Positions 25,495 to 34,582 of a DNA stretch of 64,000 bases are shown here, one piece after another. This DNA comes from Gemmatimonadota bacterium (lineage in GTDB: Bacteria; Latescibacterota; UBA2968; GCA-2709665), in contig JAPPFJ010000014.1 of NCBI GenBank assembly GCA_028877215.1, forward strand, positions 227,757 through 291,756, read 5' to 3'. Positions within the stretch are counted from its first letter, which is position 1, and each line of letters starts with the position of its first letter. The notes under the pieces are model-generated. The model saw nothing but the letters and a program-made list of their open reading frames with translations, was not told where the DNA came from and made no database searches. The position numbers were made by a program, and so were the translations under genes.

Positions 25495-26625
25495 CTACGC
25501 GAGCGCCTTCAGTCCCGCGCGGATCTTCTCCGAATATTCCTCCGTCCTTCCGGGCGTATACACGTCCATCGGCATCACGACCATCCGCGGCACCGCGCGA
25601 TCGGCCACCGGCGTCACGCCCTTTCCGTAGCGCGCGTTGCCCGTGTAGTGGGGGCACCGGATGGGGCACCCCTTGCCGTACGCCAGGACCTCCGTGAAAA
25701 TCGGATCTTCGGCGGCGGAGCGTCTCTTGTACCCGATCGAGACCGGACATCCGTGTTCGACCATGGTCTTCTGAAAACGCTCCACGGATATCCCCTCGCG
25801 GTCGCCTTCGAACCGGAACGCGACGGCGTGATACGCGTTGACGCACCCGTCCGCCACGCGCTGCGGCACCAGCCATTGGGTCTCCTCTGCGGCTTCGCAG
25901 TAGAGCGCCCCCGCTTTGTGGTGCGCCGAAATGATCCCGTCGGCCCTGTCCATCTGCGCCAGCATCACCCCGGCCTGCAGTTCGGTCATGCGGTAATTCC
26001 AGCCAAGGGTCGTCTTGATGATTCTCATTTCCAGCATTTTCTCGACCATGTCGGTCCGATCGGTTACCGCCATGCCGCCGTCTCCGCTGGTGAGATGTTT
26101 GGCCTCCTGAAAACTGTATGAACCGATCGTCCCCAGCGTTCCCAGGGGCCTGCCTCTGTACGATCCTCCGACACCGTGCGCCACGTCTTCGATCACGGGC
26201 AGCCCGTATCGGTCCGCCACCTGGAGAATCCCGTCGTAGTCCGGAGGGTTTCCCCACATCGGCGTGCAGATGATGGCGCCCGTGTGTTCCGTGATGCACG
26301 CCTCCAGCGAATCGGGATCCATATTCCAGCTGTCCTCATCGATGTCGCAGAACACAGGAACCCCGTTGTGATACATGACCGCGGCGCCGCCGAAATGGAC
26401 CACGGGATCGCAAACGACTTCTACGCCCGGTCCAACGCCCGCCGCGGCCACAGCCGTGTGCAGCACGCTCATCGCGCTGTTCATCGCCACGGCATATTCC
26501 GCCCCCACCCACTTTGCGAATCGCTCCTCCAGTCGTGTCGTGAATTTTCCTGTCTTGCTGTTCAGCGTGCCGCTGGCGATTACTTTCGCCAAGTAGTCCA
26601 GCTCGAGCTGTCCGAACCGCTCCAT
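25495..26625 (-). CDS. DegT/DnrJ/EryC1/StrS-family PLP aminotransferase
   Basis: 376 aa fold-type-I PLP enzyme. The Schiff-base Lys is K176 in SYSFQEAKHLTSGDGGM, and the Asp that holds the pyridine nitrogen is D147 in VIEDVAHGVGG. The N-terminal part TLNSKTGKFTTRLEERFAKW and NSAMSVLHTAVAA are typical. Members usually aminate keto-sugars bound to nucleotides, or act as AHBA synthase-like dehydratases; no sugar-nucleotide genes adjoin, so the substrate is open. The ATG at 26625 has a perfect AAAGGAGG Shine-Dalgarno. It follows the acyltransferase gene on the same strand, with a truncated family A repeat in the gap. Confidence 0.92.
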   Translation of the reverse strand: MERFGQLELDYLAKVIASGTLNSKTGKFTTRLEERFAKWVGAEYAVAMNSAMSVLHTAVAAAGVGPGVEVVCDPVVHFGGAAVMYHNGVPVFCDIDEDSWNMDPDSLEACITEHTGAIICTPMWGNPPDYDGILQVADRYGLPVIEDVAHGVGGSYRGRPLGTLGTIGSYSFQEAKHLTSGDGGMAVTDRTDMVEKMLEMRIIKTTLGWNYRMTELQAGVMLAQMDRADGIISAHHKAGALYCEAAEETQWLVPQRVADGCVNAYHAVAFRFEGDREGISVERFQKTMVEHGCPVSIGYKRRSAAEDPIFTEVLAYGKGCPIRCPHYTGNARYGKGVTPVADRAVPRMVVMPMDVYTPGRTEEYSEKIRAGLKALA

Positions 26626-26638
26626 TTCGACCTCCTTT

Positions 26639-26697
26639 GAAGCTGCATTAAACTACCCAGCGGTCTTCGCCCGGCTACAAGAGCGTCGGCGTTGCAG
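26639..26697 (-). mobile_element. Family A MITE, truncated copy
   Basis: GAAGCTGCATTAAACTACCC, then AGCGGTCTTCGC and AGAGCGTCGGCGTTG, is the reverse complement of the last ~60 bp of the full elements with several substitutions. The other ~130 bp are absent. It starts 2 bp from the Shine-Dalgarno of the aminotransferase gene. Confidence 0.7.
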
Positions 26698-26721
26698 CGT
26701 GGTAACGCCGCGTTTTTCCAC

Positions 26722-27990
26722 TCAGCAACCGACCAGATGCCAGGGAAACTTCGATGTTCGGTATACCTGTCGTCCCCAATCCAGATCGTCGGGGAACAAA
26801 AAGCATTTGCCGGCGCGAGGATCGATCGGGCTGCCGGCGGACACATGGTCCCGAATTGCCCGCTGGAGCGACGTGTCGCCGGGCGCTATTCTCAGGTCAT
26901 CCGCCGCATTCCCGAACACCGTCTGCAGAATCGACCGTTCCGAGATGCCGCCGGGTACCAGGTAGAATTCCCGCATGAAACGCACCAGATTCGATCCGGA
27001 CGGCAGCCAGTCTTCCAATTGCGTATCCAGCAACCACGAACCACAGAAGAACGCCTTGTACGGGCGTTCGGGAAAATGGCGAGGGAAGAAATCCATCGCG
27101 GCCCTGAAAGAGTCTCCGCAGGCGGCGTGGTCCAGCGGTATTCCGCCGGGAATATGAAAATACAGGACGGGGTCCCCCGGTTCGAGTACAGGAACCCAGT
27201 CGGCCGTGGCGAGCGTCACCATTTCTTCGGATGCGCGGCCGGTCGGAAGGAGAGGGTGGCCGGCAATCCTGTCTCCCGTGATGCGGAGCCGGGAGGTCCA
27301 CGCGGCCGGGGCATCTCCGCCCCTGTGCCGCTGGCCGTCGCGTCGATAGGAGACGCCGTCTTCGCTCAGCGCGATGACAGTGGACGCCTCCCTGTGCCGA
27401 TAGACGCGAAACGGGTCGTCCATCACATTGAACTGGTGTTCAAGGCGGCCCAGAGCGTAGATGTCTCCGCGGAGGAAATTGGCCAGCCAGCGCGCCGCGT
27501 GTCCGTCCAGGCCCCACCGGCCGAAGATTTCGCTGCAGGTTTCGCCCCTTAGATAAATCTGTTCCATGCTGTCCCGCACAACCCGATCGGGAATCCCGTG
27601 CGCCCGGTGCACCGCTCGCATTTGAGGAAACCGCGACAGCAGCACCAGCAGGTAGAAGAGACCTGCCAGTTCTCCCAGAGGGCCCGTCATACACGGCCAG
27701 TTGTCCGCCAGGCGGCTGGAATATCCTCTCACGTGGTATAGACACCAGTGGCAATGCCAGGCCAGCGCGCACAACGAGGGGACTCTCGCCACAAGATCCG
27801 CCGCGGCGACGGCAGCCTTCACGATGTCTTCCGGGAGATAAATTCCCCGGCAGGCCTCGCTCACGAAGTCCGTCGACAGAAAGGGGACCTCGCCGTCCGG
27901 CATGGCGCGCTGGGAGACCACCCACGACGGTTCGAGGACCTTTCGGCTGTGCACGATCTCAAGATTCAATACCACCTGGTTCAGATCCAT
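26722..27990 (-). CDS. Two-domain N-acyltransferase (NAT_N / GNAT_C type)
   Basis: 422 aa protein. The C-terminal half matches the GNAT_C group of unassigned acyltransferases: VLYFHIPGGIPLDHAACGDS, FPRHFPERPYKAFFCGSWLL and DTQLEDWLPSGSNLVRFMRE. The N-terminal half has the helical NAT_N pattern (YLPEDIVKAAVAAADLVARV). Acyl donor and acceptor are unknown; the neighbouring PLP aminotransferase could supply an amine. The frame is open to a TTG at 28068, but ATG 27990, preceded by AAAGGCGG, fits better. The family D hairpin lies 80 bp upstream. Confidence 0.8.
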   Translation of the reverse strand: MDLNQVVLNLEIVHSRKVLEPSWVVSQRAMPDGEVPFLSTDFVSEACRGIYLPEDIVKAAVAAADLVARVPSLCALAWHCHWCLYHVRGYSSRLADNWPCMTGPLGELAGLFYLLVLLSRFPQMRAVHRAHGIPDRVVRDSMEQIYLRGETCSEIFGRWGLDGHAARWLANFLRGDIYALGRLEHQFNVMDDPFRVYRHREASTVIALSEDGVSYRRDGQRHRGGDAPAAWTSRLRITGDRIAGHPLLPTGRASEEMVTLATADWVPVLEPGDPVLYFHIPGGIPLDHAACGDSFRAAMDFFPRHFPERPYKAFFCGSWLLDTQLEDWLPSGSNLVRFMREFYLVPGGISERSILQTVFGNAADDLRIAPGDTSLQRAIRDHVSAGSPIDPRAGKCFLFPDDLDWGRQVYRTSKFPWHLVGC

Positions 27991-28070
27991 ATCCGCCTTT
28001 CCCGTTCTCAGTGCGATTGAGAGGCGTTTGCCCAGGAGTCTGATATTCTTCGCTCTGAGGCGCCGCAAAT

Positions 28071-28123
28071 GGGAGATATTAGGCTATTTCAAATAAAAAT
28101 TTTGAAATAGCCTAATATCTCCC
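28071..28123. repeat. Family D hairpin, 23-bp perfect arms
   Basis: GGGAGATATTAGGCTATTTC continuing AAA, a 7-nt loop TAAAAAT, then the exact reverse complement. It lies at the 3' end of the DUF4143 ATPase gene; its TAG stop (28112-28114) is inside the right arm. The strong stem with an AT loop can also act as a bidirectional terminator. Confidence 0.85.
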
Positions 28124-29326
28124 TGTCTTCGCAGACTCGTCTTCTGATCGATTGATCTGAAACGCTGATTCGTTGAGGTCGCGCCACGGAACCAGGCTGC
28201 CCCGCGCCCGGCGCTGGTGTTCGTTACCGCCGTAAGCAACGAAGACGGAACCTGGCAAGGGTAAACGTGTGAGGTGTTTCTGTACGCGACGGATGCTGTC
28301 AAACAGGCTCGACGACGCCGTGTTGGCTGACTTGGCCTCGACAAGCGCGATGTTGCGCGGGTACTCGATGATGAGGTCGGCCTCGGCGCCGTTTCGGTCC
28401 CGGTAAAACGACATACCGCCCATTTCGCCCTGGTTGGTCCTGCTTTTTGCGATCTCCGAAACAACCCAGGTCTCGAAAATCGGTCCGCGAAGTGGGTGAT
28501 TGCGTAGTTGTTCAGGTCTGCGGATACCCAGAAGCCAGCAGACGAGCCCTGTGTCGTAGAAGTGCAGTTTGGGCATTTTAACGAGACGTTTGCGAAGGTT
28601 GCCGTGAAATGCCGGCAGCCTGAAGGTGATGAAGCTGGTCTCCAGGATGCTGAGCCATGCTTTCGCACCTGGCTGGGATATTCCGCAATCGTCGGCCAGC
28701 GAGGAGAGATTGAGCAACTGGGCCGTACGGCCGGCGCACAATTCCACGAATCGCTGGAATGTCCCAAGATCTCCCACGTTGCTGATCGTCCGCACGTCGC
28801 GTTCGATATATGTGGCAACATAGGAGCGGAGCCAGTCGGATGGGTCCAGACCATCGTTGAATATGCGGGGATATGAACCGGCAAAGAGGGATTCTTCCAG
28901 ATTCTCCGGAAACCGGGGGAACCGTTCGACTTCCTTGCGGGTGAGTGTCGGCAGGTAGTATACCGCCGTCCTTCCGGCCAGCGACTGGCTGACCGAGTCG
29001 AGCAGGCCGAGGTTCTGCGAGCCGGTCAGGATCCAGCGTCCGGGCGCCGGGTCATCGTCGATAATACCCTGCAGGTAGGAAAGCAGGTCCGGAGCCCGCT
29101 GCACCTCGTCGATGATGACGCCAGCCGGAAACTGTGCCAGAAAGCCGCGTGGGTCTTCCACCGCAAAGGCGCGAACGTCCGGAGACTCAAGCGTTGTATA
29201 CCTGTGATCGGGAAATACGGCCTTGCAAAGCGTCGTCTTGCCGCTTTGCCGGGGACCCGTAAGCGTAATGGCAGGGAAGGCTTCCGCGGCCTTCTTGAGT
29301 CTGGGCGCCAGGTCACGTGTGATCAT
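28112..29326 (-). CDS. AAA+ ATPase with C-terminal DUF4143 (PD-(D/E)xK-like)
   Basis: 404 aa. Walker A TGPRQSGKTT (K30), Walker B GVIIDEVQRAP (D73, E74), sensor region WILTGSQNLGLLDSVSQSLA, then a helical linker and the DUF4143 domain whose core reads YRDRNGAEADLIIEYPRNIA with LVEAKSA, the D...E-x-K pattern of restriction-endonuclease folds. The family is widespread in multiple copies in environmental bacteria and is often horizontally acquired; its role is unknown, and defence or regulation of mobile DNA have been proposed. The start is ATG 29326 without a clear Shine-Dalgarno. The gene is bracketed by two copies of the AGGCTATTTCAAA dyad. Confidence 0.93.
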   Translation of the reverse strand: MITRDLAPRLKKAAEAFPAITLTGPRQSGKTTLCKAVFPDHRYTTLESPDVRAFAVEDPRGFLAQFPAGVIIDEVQRAPDLLSYLQGIIDDDPAPGRWILTGSQNLGLLDSVSQSLAGRTAVYYLPTLTRKEVERFPRFPENLEESLFAGSYPRIFNDGLDPSDWLRSYVATYIERDVRTISNVGDLGTFQRFVELCAGRTAQLLNLSSLADDCGISQPGAKAWLSILETSFITFRLPAFHGNLRKRLVKMPKLHFYDTGLVCWLLGIRRPEQLRNHPLRGPIFETWVVSEIAKSRTNQGEMGGMSFYRDRNGAEADLIIEYPRNIALVEAKSANTASSSLFDSIRRVQKHLTRLPLPGSVFVAYGGNEHQRRARGSLVPWRDLNESAFQINRSEDESAKTGRY

Positions 29327-29349
29327 ACCGGGAAAATAACGAAATATAC

Positions 29350-29384
29350 AGGCTATGTCAATATCTAACTTTGAAATAGCCTAA
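29350..29384. repeat. Family D hairpin, degenerate upstream copy
   Basis: AGGCTATGTCA, 9 nt, TTTGAAATAGCCTAA. The right arm TTTGAAATAGCCTAA (29370-29384) is identical to 28101-28115, so the ATPase gene lies between direct 15-bp repeats as well as between dyads. It is 23 bp upstream of the start codon, in promoter position. Confidence 0.8.
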
Positions 29385-29464
29385 AAACCTAAAATTGAAG
29401 ATCGAGAACTGAAGATCGTGACGCGGGCCCCGTCGTGTCATGACGCCTCCCAAGGTCGGCAACT

Positions 29465-30553
29465 TCACGGATCAGGGAATACGTTCGAATCCACACTGGC
29501 GATCAGACTGTCGATCGCAGCGAGGTCGGCTACGGACTCCGCGAGGAGCCTGTCCGAACGTTGTCGACGTTGGGACGCCGATTCACCCGGCTTCAGCGGC
29601 AACTGTCTCAAGTGCAACGCGAAGAATACCCCGCTGAGAATCGCATCGACCAGCAGCAGGTACCGGATGGATCCGACCTCGGACTCGTTCATATCCGTCC
29701 CGAGGCGTCGTGTTTCCTTGCGGTAGGCTGCAAGATGACGCGCGAATTCTTCCCGCCAGGTTTCTGGATCGCGGGACAGGGGGCCGGCGATCGTCCTGGC
29801 CAGGTCGTTGGACGCGACCACGGCGTCGAACAGCCGCGGGCCTTCGCACAGCAGGTCCCAATCGAACAGTCCGCTCACTCTGTCTGCATCGAATGCCACG
29901 TTGCATAATCTATAATCACCGTGGCCCCAGGTCCGTTTGAGTTCCCTGTATGCACCTGAAGCAAAGAACGAGCCCAGCCGGTCGATCGCACGGTTAACGG
30001 CGGATGCTTCGTCCTTCGCCATTTTCGGGAGGCGCTTCAACCGCCCCCGGAGCCGGTCCGGATCCTCGGTGTACATGACGGGCAGCATTTCATCCCGGGC
30101 GGCGAGTCTCCCGTCGGTTCGATATTCCCCGGCCGCGGAATGGTAATGCGCCAGAAAACGCATCAAATTCGCGGTCTGAGATCCGCTCAGCTCTGCGGGA
30201 GAGGCGTATACCGTCCCCGGGATGAATCGGTGAACGGAAAGCAGCTCGCCATCCATCTCCGCGGCGACCCGCCCGTCGACGGTTGAAACCAATTCGTCCG
30301 CGGATATGCCGCGATAGCGCAGGTGCGACAGGAAGGTCGAAAGTCGTTCAATTTCGGCGATCGACCTTCGGACGCGGTTCGCTCGTATGACGAAATGGCC
30401 TCGCGACGTTTCTGCCAGATACACTTCATTGAGTACGCCGCCCGTCAGCCGCTCTGTACGGCGCCAGGAACCGAGATCGTAGCGTCGAGAAACCACGTCA
30501 ACGATAAAGCGCTTTCGCCGGGAGATGGCCGTCATGCAATCGGCACGTGTCAT
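29465..30553 (-). CDS. Aminoglycoside-phosphotransferase-like kinase
   Basis: 362 aa small-molecule kinase of the APH/choline-kinase fold. The nucleotide lobe has LTGGVLNEVYLAETSRGHFV (Gly-rich loop) with the Lys-like position in IRANRV. The catalytic loop is WGHGDYRLCNVAFDADRVSG (Brenner motif HGDxxxxN) and the metal-binding Asp is in LFDWDLLCEG. The substrate may be a sugar, choline or an antibiotic; nothing nearby selects one. Several starts are in frame (TTG 30607, ATG 30553, ATG 30535); I chose 30553, and none has a strong Shine-Dalgarno. Confidence 0.83.
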   Translation of the reverse strand: MTRADCMTAISRRKRFIVDVVSRRYDLGSWRRTERLTGGVLNEVYLAETSRGHFVIRANRVRRSIAEIERLSTFLSHLRYRGISADELVSTVDGRVAAEMDGELLSVHRFIPGTVYASPAELSGSQTANLMRFLAHYHSAAGEYRTDGRLAARDEMLPVMYTEDPDRLRGRLKRLPKMAKDEASAVNRAIDRLGSFFASGAYRELKRTWGHGDYRLCNVAFDADRVSGLFDWDLLCEGPRLFDAVVASNDLARTIAGPLSRDPETWREEFARHLAAYRKETRRLGTDMNESEVGSIRYLLLVDAILSGVFFALHLRQLPLKPGESASQRRQRSDRLLAESVADLAAIDSLIASVDSNVFPDP

Positions 30554-30798
30554 ATTGCAATCCGATGGGGACGTGATGGCCGAGACATCTACGTTATAGA
30601 TATCCAACCGCCGGGTGGGAGGACGCCTGGATGAGCGAGTACGCGTGCGTCACACAGTCCCGTGATCGGACACGTGGATGATATGTGTTTTTCTACACCA
30701 TGCCCAAGCAGAATCTGAAGTCGCCGACCGTGCATGGCACTATGGGATGATCAGTCGATACGTAGCCCGGACGGTGTGAGATTGTTGTGTGAAGACTA

Positions 30799-30840
30799 TT
30801 GACTTTCGTGAGAATGGCCGCTATATTTTCGCGTGCGAAA
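30799..30840 (+). promoter_or_regulatory. Promoter and operator-like dyad of the oxygenase-RND operon
   Basis: TTGACT (30799-30804), 17 bp, TATATT (30822-30827). Over the expected start point lies TTTCGC-GT-GCGAAA (30827-30840), a perfect 6-bp dyad suited to a dimeric repressor. The wider gap 30608-30957 (350 bp) otherwise holds no gene; the leader from here to the oxygenase start is about 120 nt. Confidence 0.65.
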
Positions 30841-30957
30841 GTATTAGATGAAGTGATTGTCCGATTGAAGAACGCGGTCTGCAACTTGAAAGCCGGGAAA
30901 GGAAATGCCGTGGCCGTGATCGGAAATCAGTTGGTGATTGTGTAAGGAGACAGCGGC

Positions 30958-32130
30958 ATCATAACGGTACCTTCCGCATATATTGACGGCTACCCGACAG
31001 GCCGGCGTTACGACCGCGCGCTTGCCGACAACTATATCAGACATACGACCGTCGGCGACCCGCCGCTCGATCCGGTCATGGAGGAATTGGCCGATCTTCC
31101 GTCCCAGGACCTGCACAGGTTCATTAAAGCCGGCATTGACGAGGAGGACGACGTCATGCGCAGCGCTCCATCGGCGCTGCGCGATTTTTTCGACAACCTG
31201 GAGGATCCGCCGTGGTTCGATTACGAATCCTTCAGGCCGGGCATGCGCGCGTTCCATTCGAACACGACAAACATCCTGGTCGCATTTGTAACGGGCGTCC
31301 TGATCGAGGGGTTCGCGACCATGATCGCCAAGTCCTTCGCCACCACCGGACGCGTGTTGAACCGTTCGACGGCAAGAAGGCGCCTCATGCAGAATAACCG
31401 CCATCTCCTGGAACTGTTCTTCCCGGGAGGCTTGCGGAGAGACGGCGACGGATGGAAGTTGTCCATGCGCCTTCGGTTTGTTCACGCAAAAGTCAGGCAC
31501 CTGCTGGCGAATTCCGACGAGTGGAATACCGAAGCCTGGGGTATCCCGTTGAGCGCGGCGCATCTGGGATTCGCCATCACGGTCTTCTCCATGAGACTTA
31601 TGCAGCACTCGGTGGCCGTCGGGGCGACGCTCAAACAGGAAGAAAAAGACAGCATTATCCGCACCTGGCGGTACGCGGGTCACGTGATGGGCGTGCCCGA
31701 GTCCATCCTGTTTACCGATGAAGCGCACGCCCGGGAGATATTCAAGATCGCCCTGATGTGCGAGCCGGAGCCGGACCATGACTCAGCCACGATGGCTAAC
31801 GCGCTGGTCGAGGCCATCCCGCTGACGGCGGGTATCGAGGATCCGGATGAACAACGGGACGTGAAAGCGCTGGCCTACCGCCTTTCGAGGTCCCTTATCG
31901 GAAACCGGCTGGCGGACCAGTTGCGATTTCCCAAGACCAATACATTCGGGGTGCTCCTGCTGTATCGGCTGAAGCAACGCTTGCAGCAGCTGCTGAAGAG
32001 CAAACAGTCGATCAGGTCGGAAAACTTCACACAGATGCTCGAGATCTCGGTGTACGACGAGGTTGGGCTGGGCGGAATGAGCTACAGGATGCCCGATCAC
32101 GTTCGCTCGTCGAAGTCGAGCCCTTATTAA
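30958..32130 (+). CDS. MpaB/latex-clearing-type oxygenase (DUF2236), non-canonical start
   Basis: Heme-binding family that includes rubber oxygenase Lcp and MpaB. The conserved start-of-fold element GDPPLDPV lies upstream of the first ATG (31078), then PPWFDYESFRPGMRAF, the helix FVTGVLIEGFATMIAKSFAT, and the motif region IIRTWRYAGHVMGVPESIL (Arg and His candidates for heme contacts). From 30946 the frame is open but holds no ATG, GTG or TTG before 31078. AAGGAG (30944-30949) lies 8 nt before ATC at 30958, so I place the start there (390 aa). If ATG 31078 is used instead, 350 aa result and the family N-terminus is lost. First gene of the RND operon. Confidence 0.75.
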   Translation: MITVPSAYIDGYPTGRRYDRALADNYIRHTTVGDPPLDPVMEELADLPSQDLHRFIKAGIDEEDDVMRSAPSALRDFFDNLEDPPWFDYESFRPGMRAFHSNTTNILVAFVTGVLIEGFATMIAKSFATTGRVLNRSTARRRLMQNNRHLLELFFPGGLRRDGDGWKLSMRLRFVHAKVRHLLANSDEWNTEAWGIPLSAAHLGFAITVFSMRLMQHSVAVGATLKQEEKDSIIRTWRYAGHVMGVPESILFTDEAHAREIFKIALMCEPEPDHDSATMANALVEAIPLTAGIEDPDEQRDVKALAYRLSRSLIGNRLADQLRFPKTNTFGVLLLYRLKQRLQQLLKSKQSIRSENFTQMLEISVYDEVGLGGMSYRMPDHVRSSKSSPY

Positions 32131-32278
32131 TCGATTCCCGCACGGAGGATGACGTACACGTACGGGCGATGGACAGCGGGAGATTTATCGAATAGATGGC
32201 ACGAGTTTTCCCGAATTCGCCGGTGTTGACGCTGTCGTCCATGAGCGGCGGCCAGGTCATCGCCGCTCCCGGCAGGGA

Positions 32279-34582
32279 ATGGGGGCGGCGATGACGCTTA
32301 TGCGCCAGGATCGATTCATAGACGCCATTCTGCGCTATCGGTGGATCGTGATCGCGGCGGCGACGCTTCTGATGGCGGCCATGACGGCAGGCGTCCGTTT
32401 TATCTCGGTAACAAACGACTATCGCGTTCTGTTCAGCGAAGACAATCCTCAGCTTCTCGCGTTCGACGCGCTCGAGAACACGTATGCCACCTCCAACGCG
32501 GCATTGATTGCCATTACGCCCAAACACGGCTCGGCGTTCTCCAGGGAAGCGCTCGGCGCGATTGAAGAGATGACCGAGGCGGCGTGGCGTACGCCCTTTT
32601 CCAGCCGCGTCAACTCCCTTACCAACTATACGCACAGCGAGGCATCCGGAGATGACCTGATTGTCGCGCCGCTCGTCGAAGATGCGCAGGCGCTGGATGA
32701 CGCCGGGGTGGCGCGTGTTGAACGGATCGCGCTGGAAGCCGCAGAGATCGCCGGACGCCTGGTTTCCCACGACGGACGCACGGCGGGCGTGGTCGTTAAC
32801 TTCGTCCTGCCGGAAAATCCGGACCAGGCCGTCGTTGAGATAACCGACTATCTCCGTTCGATCCTGAGCGACGCCCGCGCACGGCATCCGGACATCGCCT
32901 ACCATCTTACGGGCGACGTTGTGATGAACCGCACCTTTTCCGACGCCACCCAGGACGACCTGCAGACGCTGACGCCAATCGTGTTCGTCATCATCATAGG
33001 CGCTACGATCGTGCTTCTGCGATCGGTCCCCGGCACGTTGGCCATCATCGCCGTGATCGTGTTTGTCGTCAATACCACCGTGGGGTTCGCCGGCTGGAGC
33101 CGCGTCGTGTTCAGCCCCACGAACGCGGGGGTACCGATCATTGTCATGGTGATCGCGATGGCAGACGCCATACATATCGTCACGAGTGTCTTGCTTGGCA
33201 TGAGGCGCGGCCTGGAGAGAAATGCGGCAATTGTCGAATCATTCCGGATCAATATCCATCCTGTATTCATTACCTCAGTCACGACAGCGGTCGGGTTCCT
33301 CAGCCTGAATGCCTCGGATTCACCGCCCTTCCATGTATTGGGCAACTACGTTGCGTTCGGTGTCCTGTGCGCATTCGTGTTTTCAGTCACGCTCCTGCCC
33401 GCGCTGTTGTCCATCCTGCCGCTGCGGGTGTCCGTACGGGGTCCTCGAGATGTCCATTTCCTCGACCGTTTCGCCGACTTCGTCATCGCAAGGAGCAGAG
33501 TCCTTCTGGTCGTACTCGTACTGGTGGTCGCCGGCCTTGTCCTGGGCGTTTTCCGCATTGAACTCAGCGACAATATGGCTCAGTATTTCGACGACCGGTA
33601 CGAGTTCCGGCGCGATACAGACTATATCATCGAGAATCTGACCGGACTGGACAAGCTGGAATATTCACTGGACGCGGGAAGGGAAGGAGGCATCACCGAC
33701 CCGGATTACCTCCGGCGGATCGATGCTTTCGCGGGGTGGTACAGGCAGCAGCCCGAGGTGACTCACGTCCAGGTGTTTTCGGACATCATGAAACGGCTGA
33801 ACAGGAACATGCACGGCGACTCTCCGGCGTTTCATCGTCTGCCTGAAGACCCGGAGCTCGCCGCGCAGTACCTGCTGTTATACGAACTGTCTTTGCCCTT
33901 CGGAAGCGATCTCAACGATCGCATCGACGTGGGCAAATCCGCGACCCGCATGGTCGTCACCACCCGAAACGCCTGGTCGCGCGACCTGCGCGAACTCGAT
34001 GAACGCGCACAGGTCTGGCTACGCGCAAATGCGCCCGGTTTCGCGCAGGAGGCATCGGGGTTGAGCATTGTCTTCGCCCACCTGTCGCTGCGGAATATCA
34101 ACAGTATGCTGCGCGGTACGATTCTGGCCATGGCGCTCATTTCGTTTATTCTGATCTGGATATTCAAGAGCGTACGGATCGGACTCCTTAGTCTGCTGCC
34201 GAATTTTATCCCGGCGATGATGAGCTTCGGCCTGTGGGGGTATCTCGTTGGACACGTGGGCATTGCCTCGTCAGTGGTCATTGCCGTGGTTTTCGGAATC
34301 GTCGTCGACGATACGATTCACTTTCTGAGCAAGTACCTCAAGGCCCGGCGTGAAGGGCGCCCGGCCTCGGAGGCCGTTCGCTACGCCTTCCGGACCGTAG
34401 GCCACGCCCTGTGGACCACGACGACGGTGTTGTCGGCGGGTTTTCTGGTATTCGCCACGTCCGGATTCGAGGTGAGTTGGGCGCTCGGCCTTCTTGTCAC
34501 GATAACGATCGTCTTCGCGCTGATCGCCGATTTCCTGCTCCTGCCGACGCTGCTGATTGCCATCGACCGGAGGAATATATGA
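32279..34582 (+). CDS. RND/MMPL-type transporter
   Basis: 767 aa, with two halves each of one helix, a large periplasmic loop and a five-helix bundle. Half one: helix about 21-42, loop to ~225, helices ~233-405 with NAGVPIIVMVIAMADAIHIV. Half two: helix ~420-445, loop, then helices from ~640, ending in the SSVVIAVVFGIVVDDTIHFL motif. Relatives export lipids, hopanoids or mycolates (HpnN, MmpL). The adjacent LolA-like protein and barrel suggest lipid or other hydrophobe export across the envelope. ATG 32279, or 32291 after a G-rich run. The stop overlaps the next start by 4 nt (ATGA). Confidence 0.92.
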   Translation: MGAAMTLMRQDRFIDAILRYRWIVIAAATLLMAAMTAGVRFISVTNDYRVLFSEDNPQLLAFDALENTYATSNAALIAITPKHGSAFSREALGAIEEMTEAAWRTPFSSRVNSLTNYTHSEASGDDLIVAPLVEDAQALDDAGVARVERIALEAAEIAGRLVSHDGRTAGVVVNFVLPENPDQAVVEITDYLRSILSDARARHPDIAYHLTGDVVMNRTFSDATQDDLQTLTPIVFVIIIGATIVLLRSVPGTLAIIAVIVFVVNTTVGFAGWSRVVFSPTNAGVPIIVMVIAMADAIHIVTSVLLGMRRGLERNAAIVESFRINIHPVFITSVTTAVGFLSLNASDSPPFHVLGNYVAFGVLCAFVFSVTLLPALLSILPLRVSVRGPRDVHFLDRFADFVIARSRVLLVVLVLVVAGLVLGVFRIELSDNMAQYFDDRYEFRRDTDYIIENLTGLDKLEYSLDAGREGGITDPDYLRRIDAFAGWYRQQPEVTHVQVFSDIMKRLNRNMHGDSPAFHRLPEDPELAAQYLLLYELSLPFGSDLNDRIDVGKSATRMVVTTRNAWSRDLRELDERAQVWLRANAPGFAQEASGLSIVFAHLSLRNINSMLRGTILAMALISFILIWIFKSVRIGLLSLLPNFIPAMMSFGLWGYLVGHVGIASSVVIAVVFGIVVDDTIHFLSKYLKARREGRPASEAVRYAFRTVGHALWTTTTVLSAGFLVFATSGFEVSWALGLLVTITIVFALIADFLLLPTLLIAIDRRNI

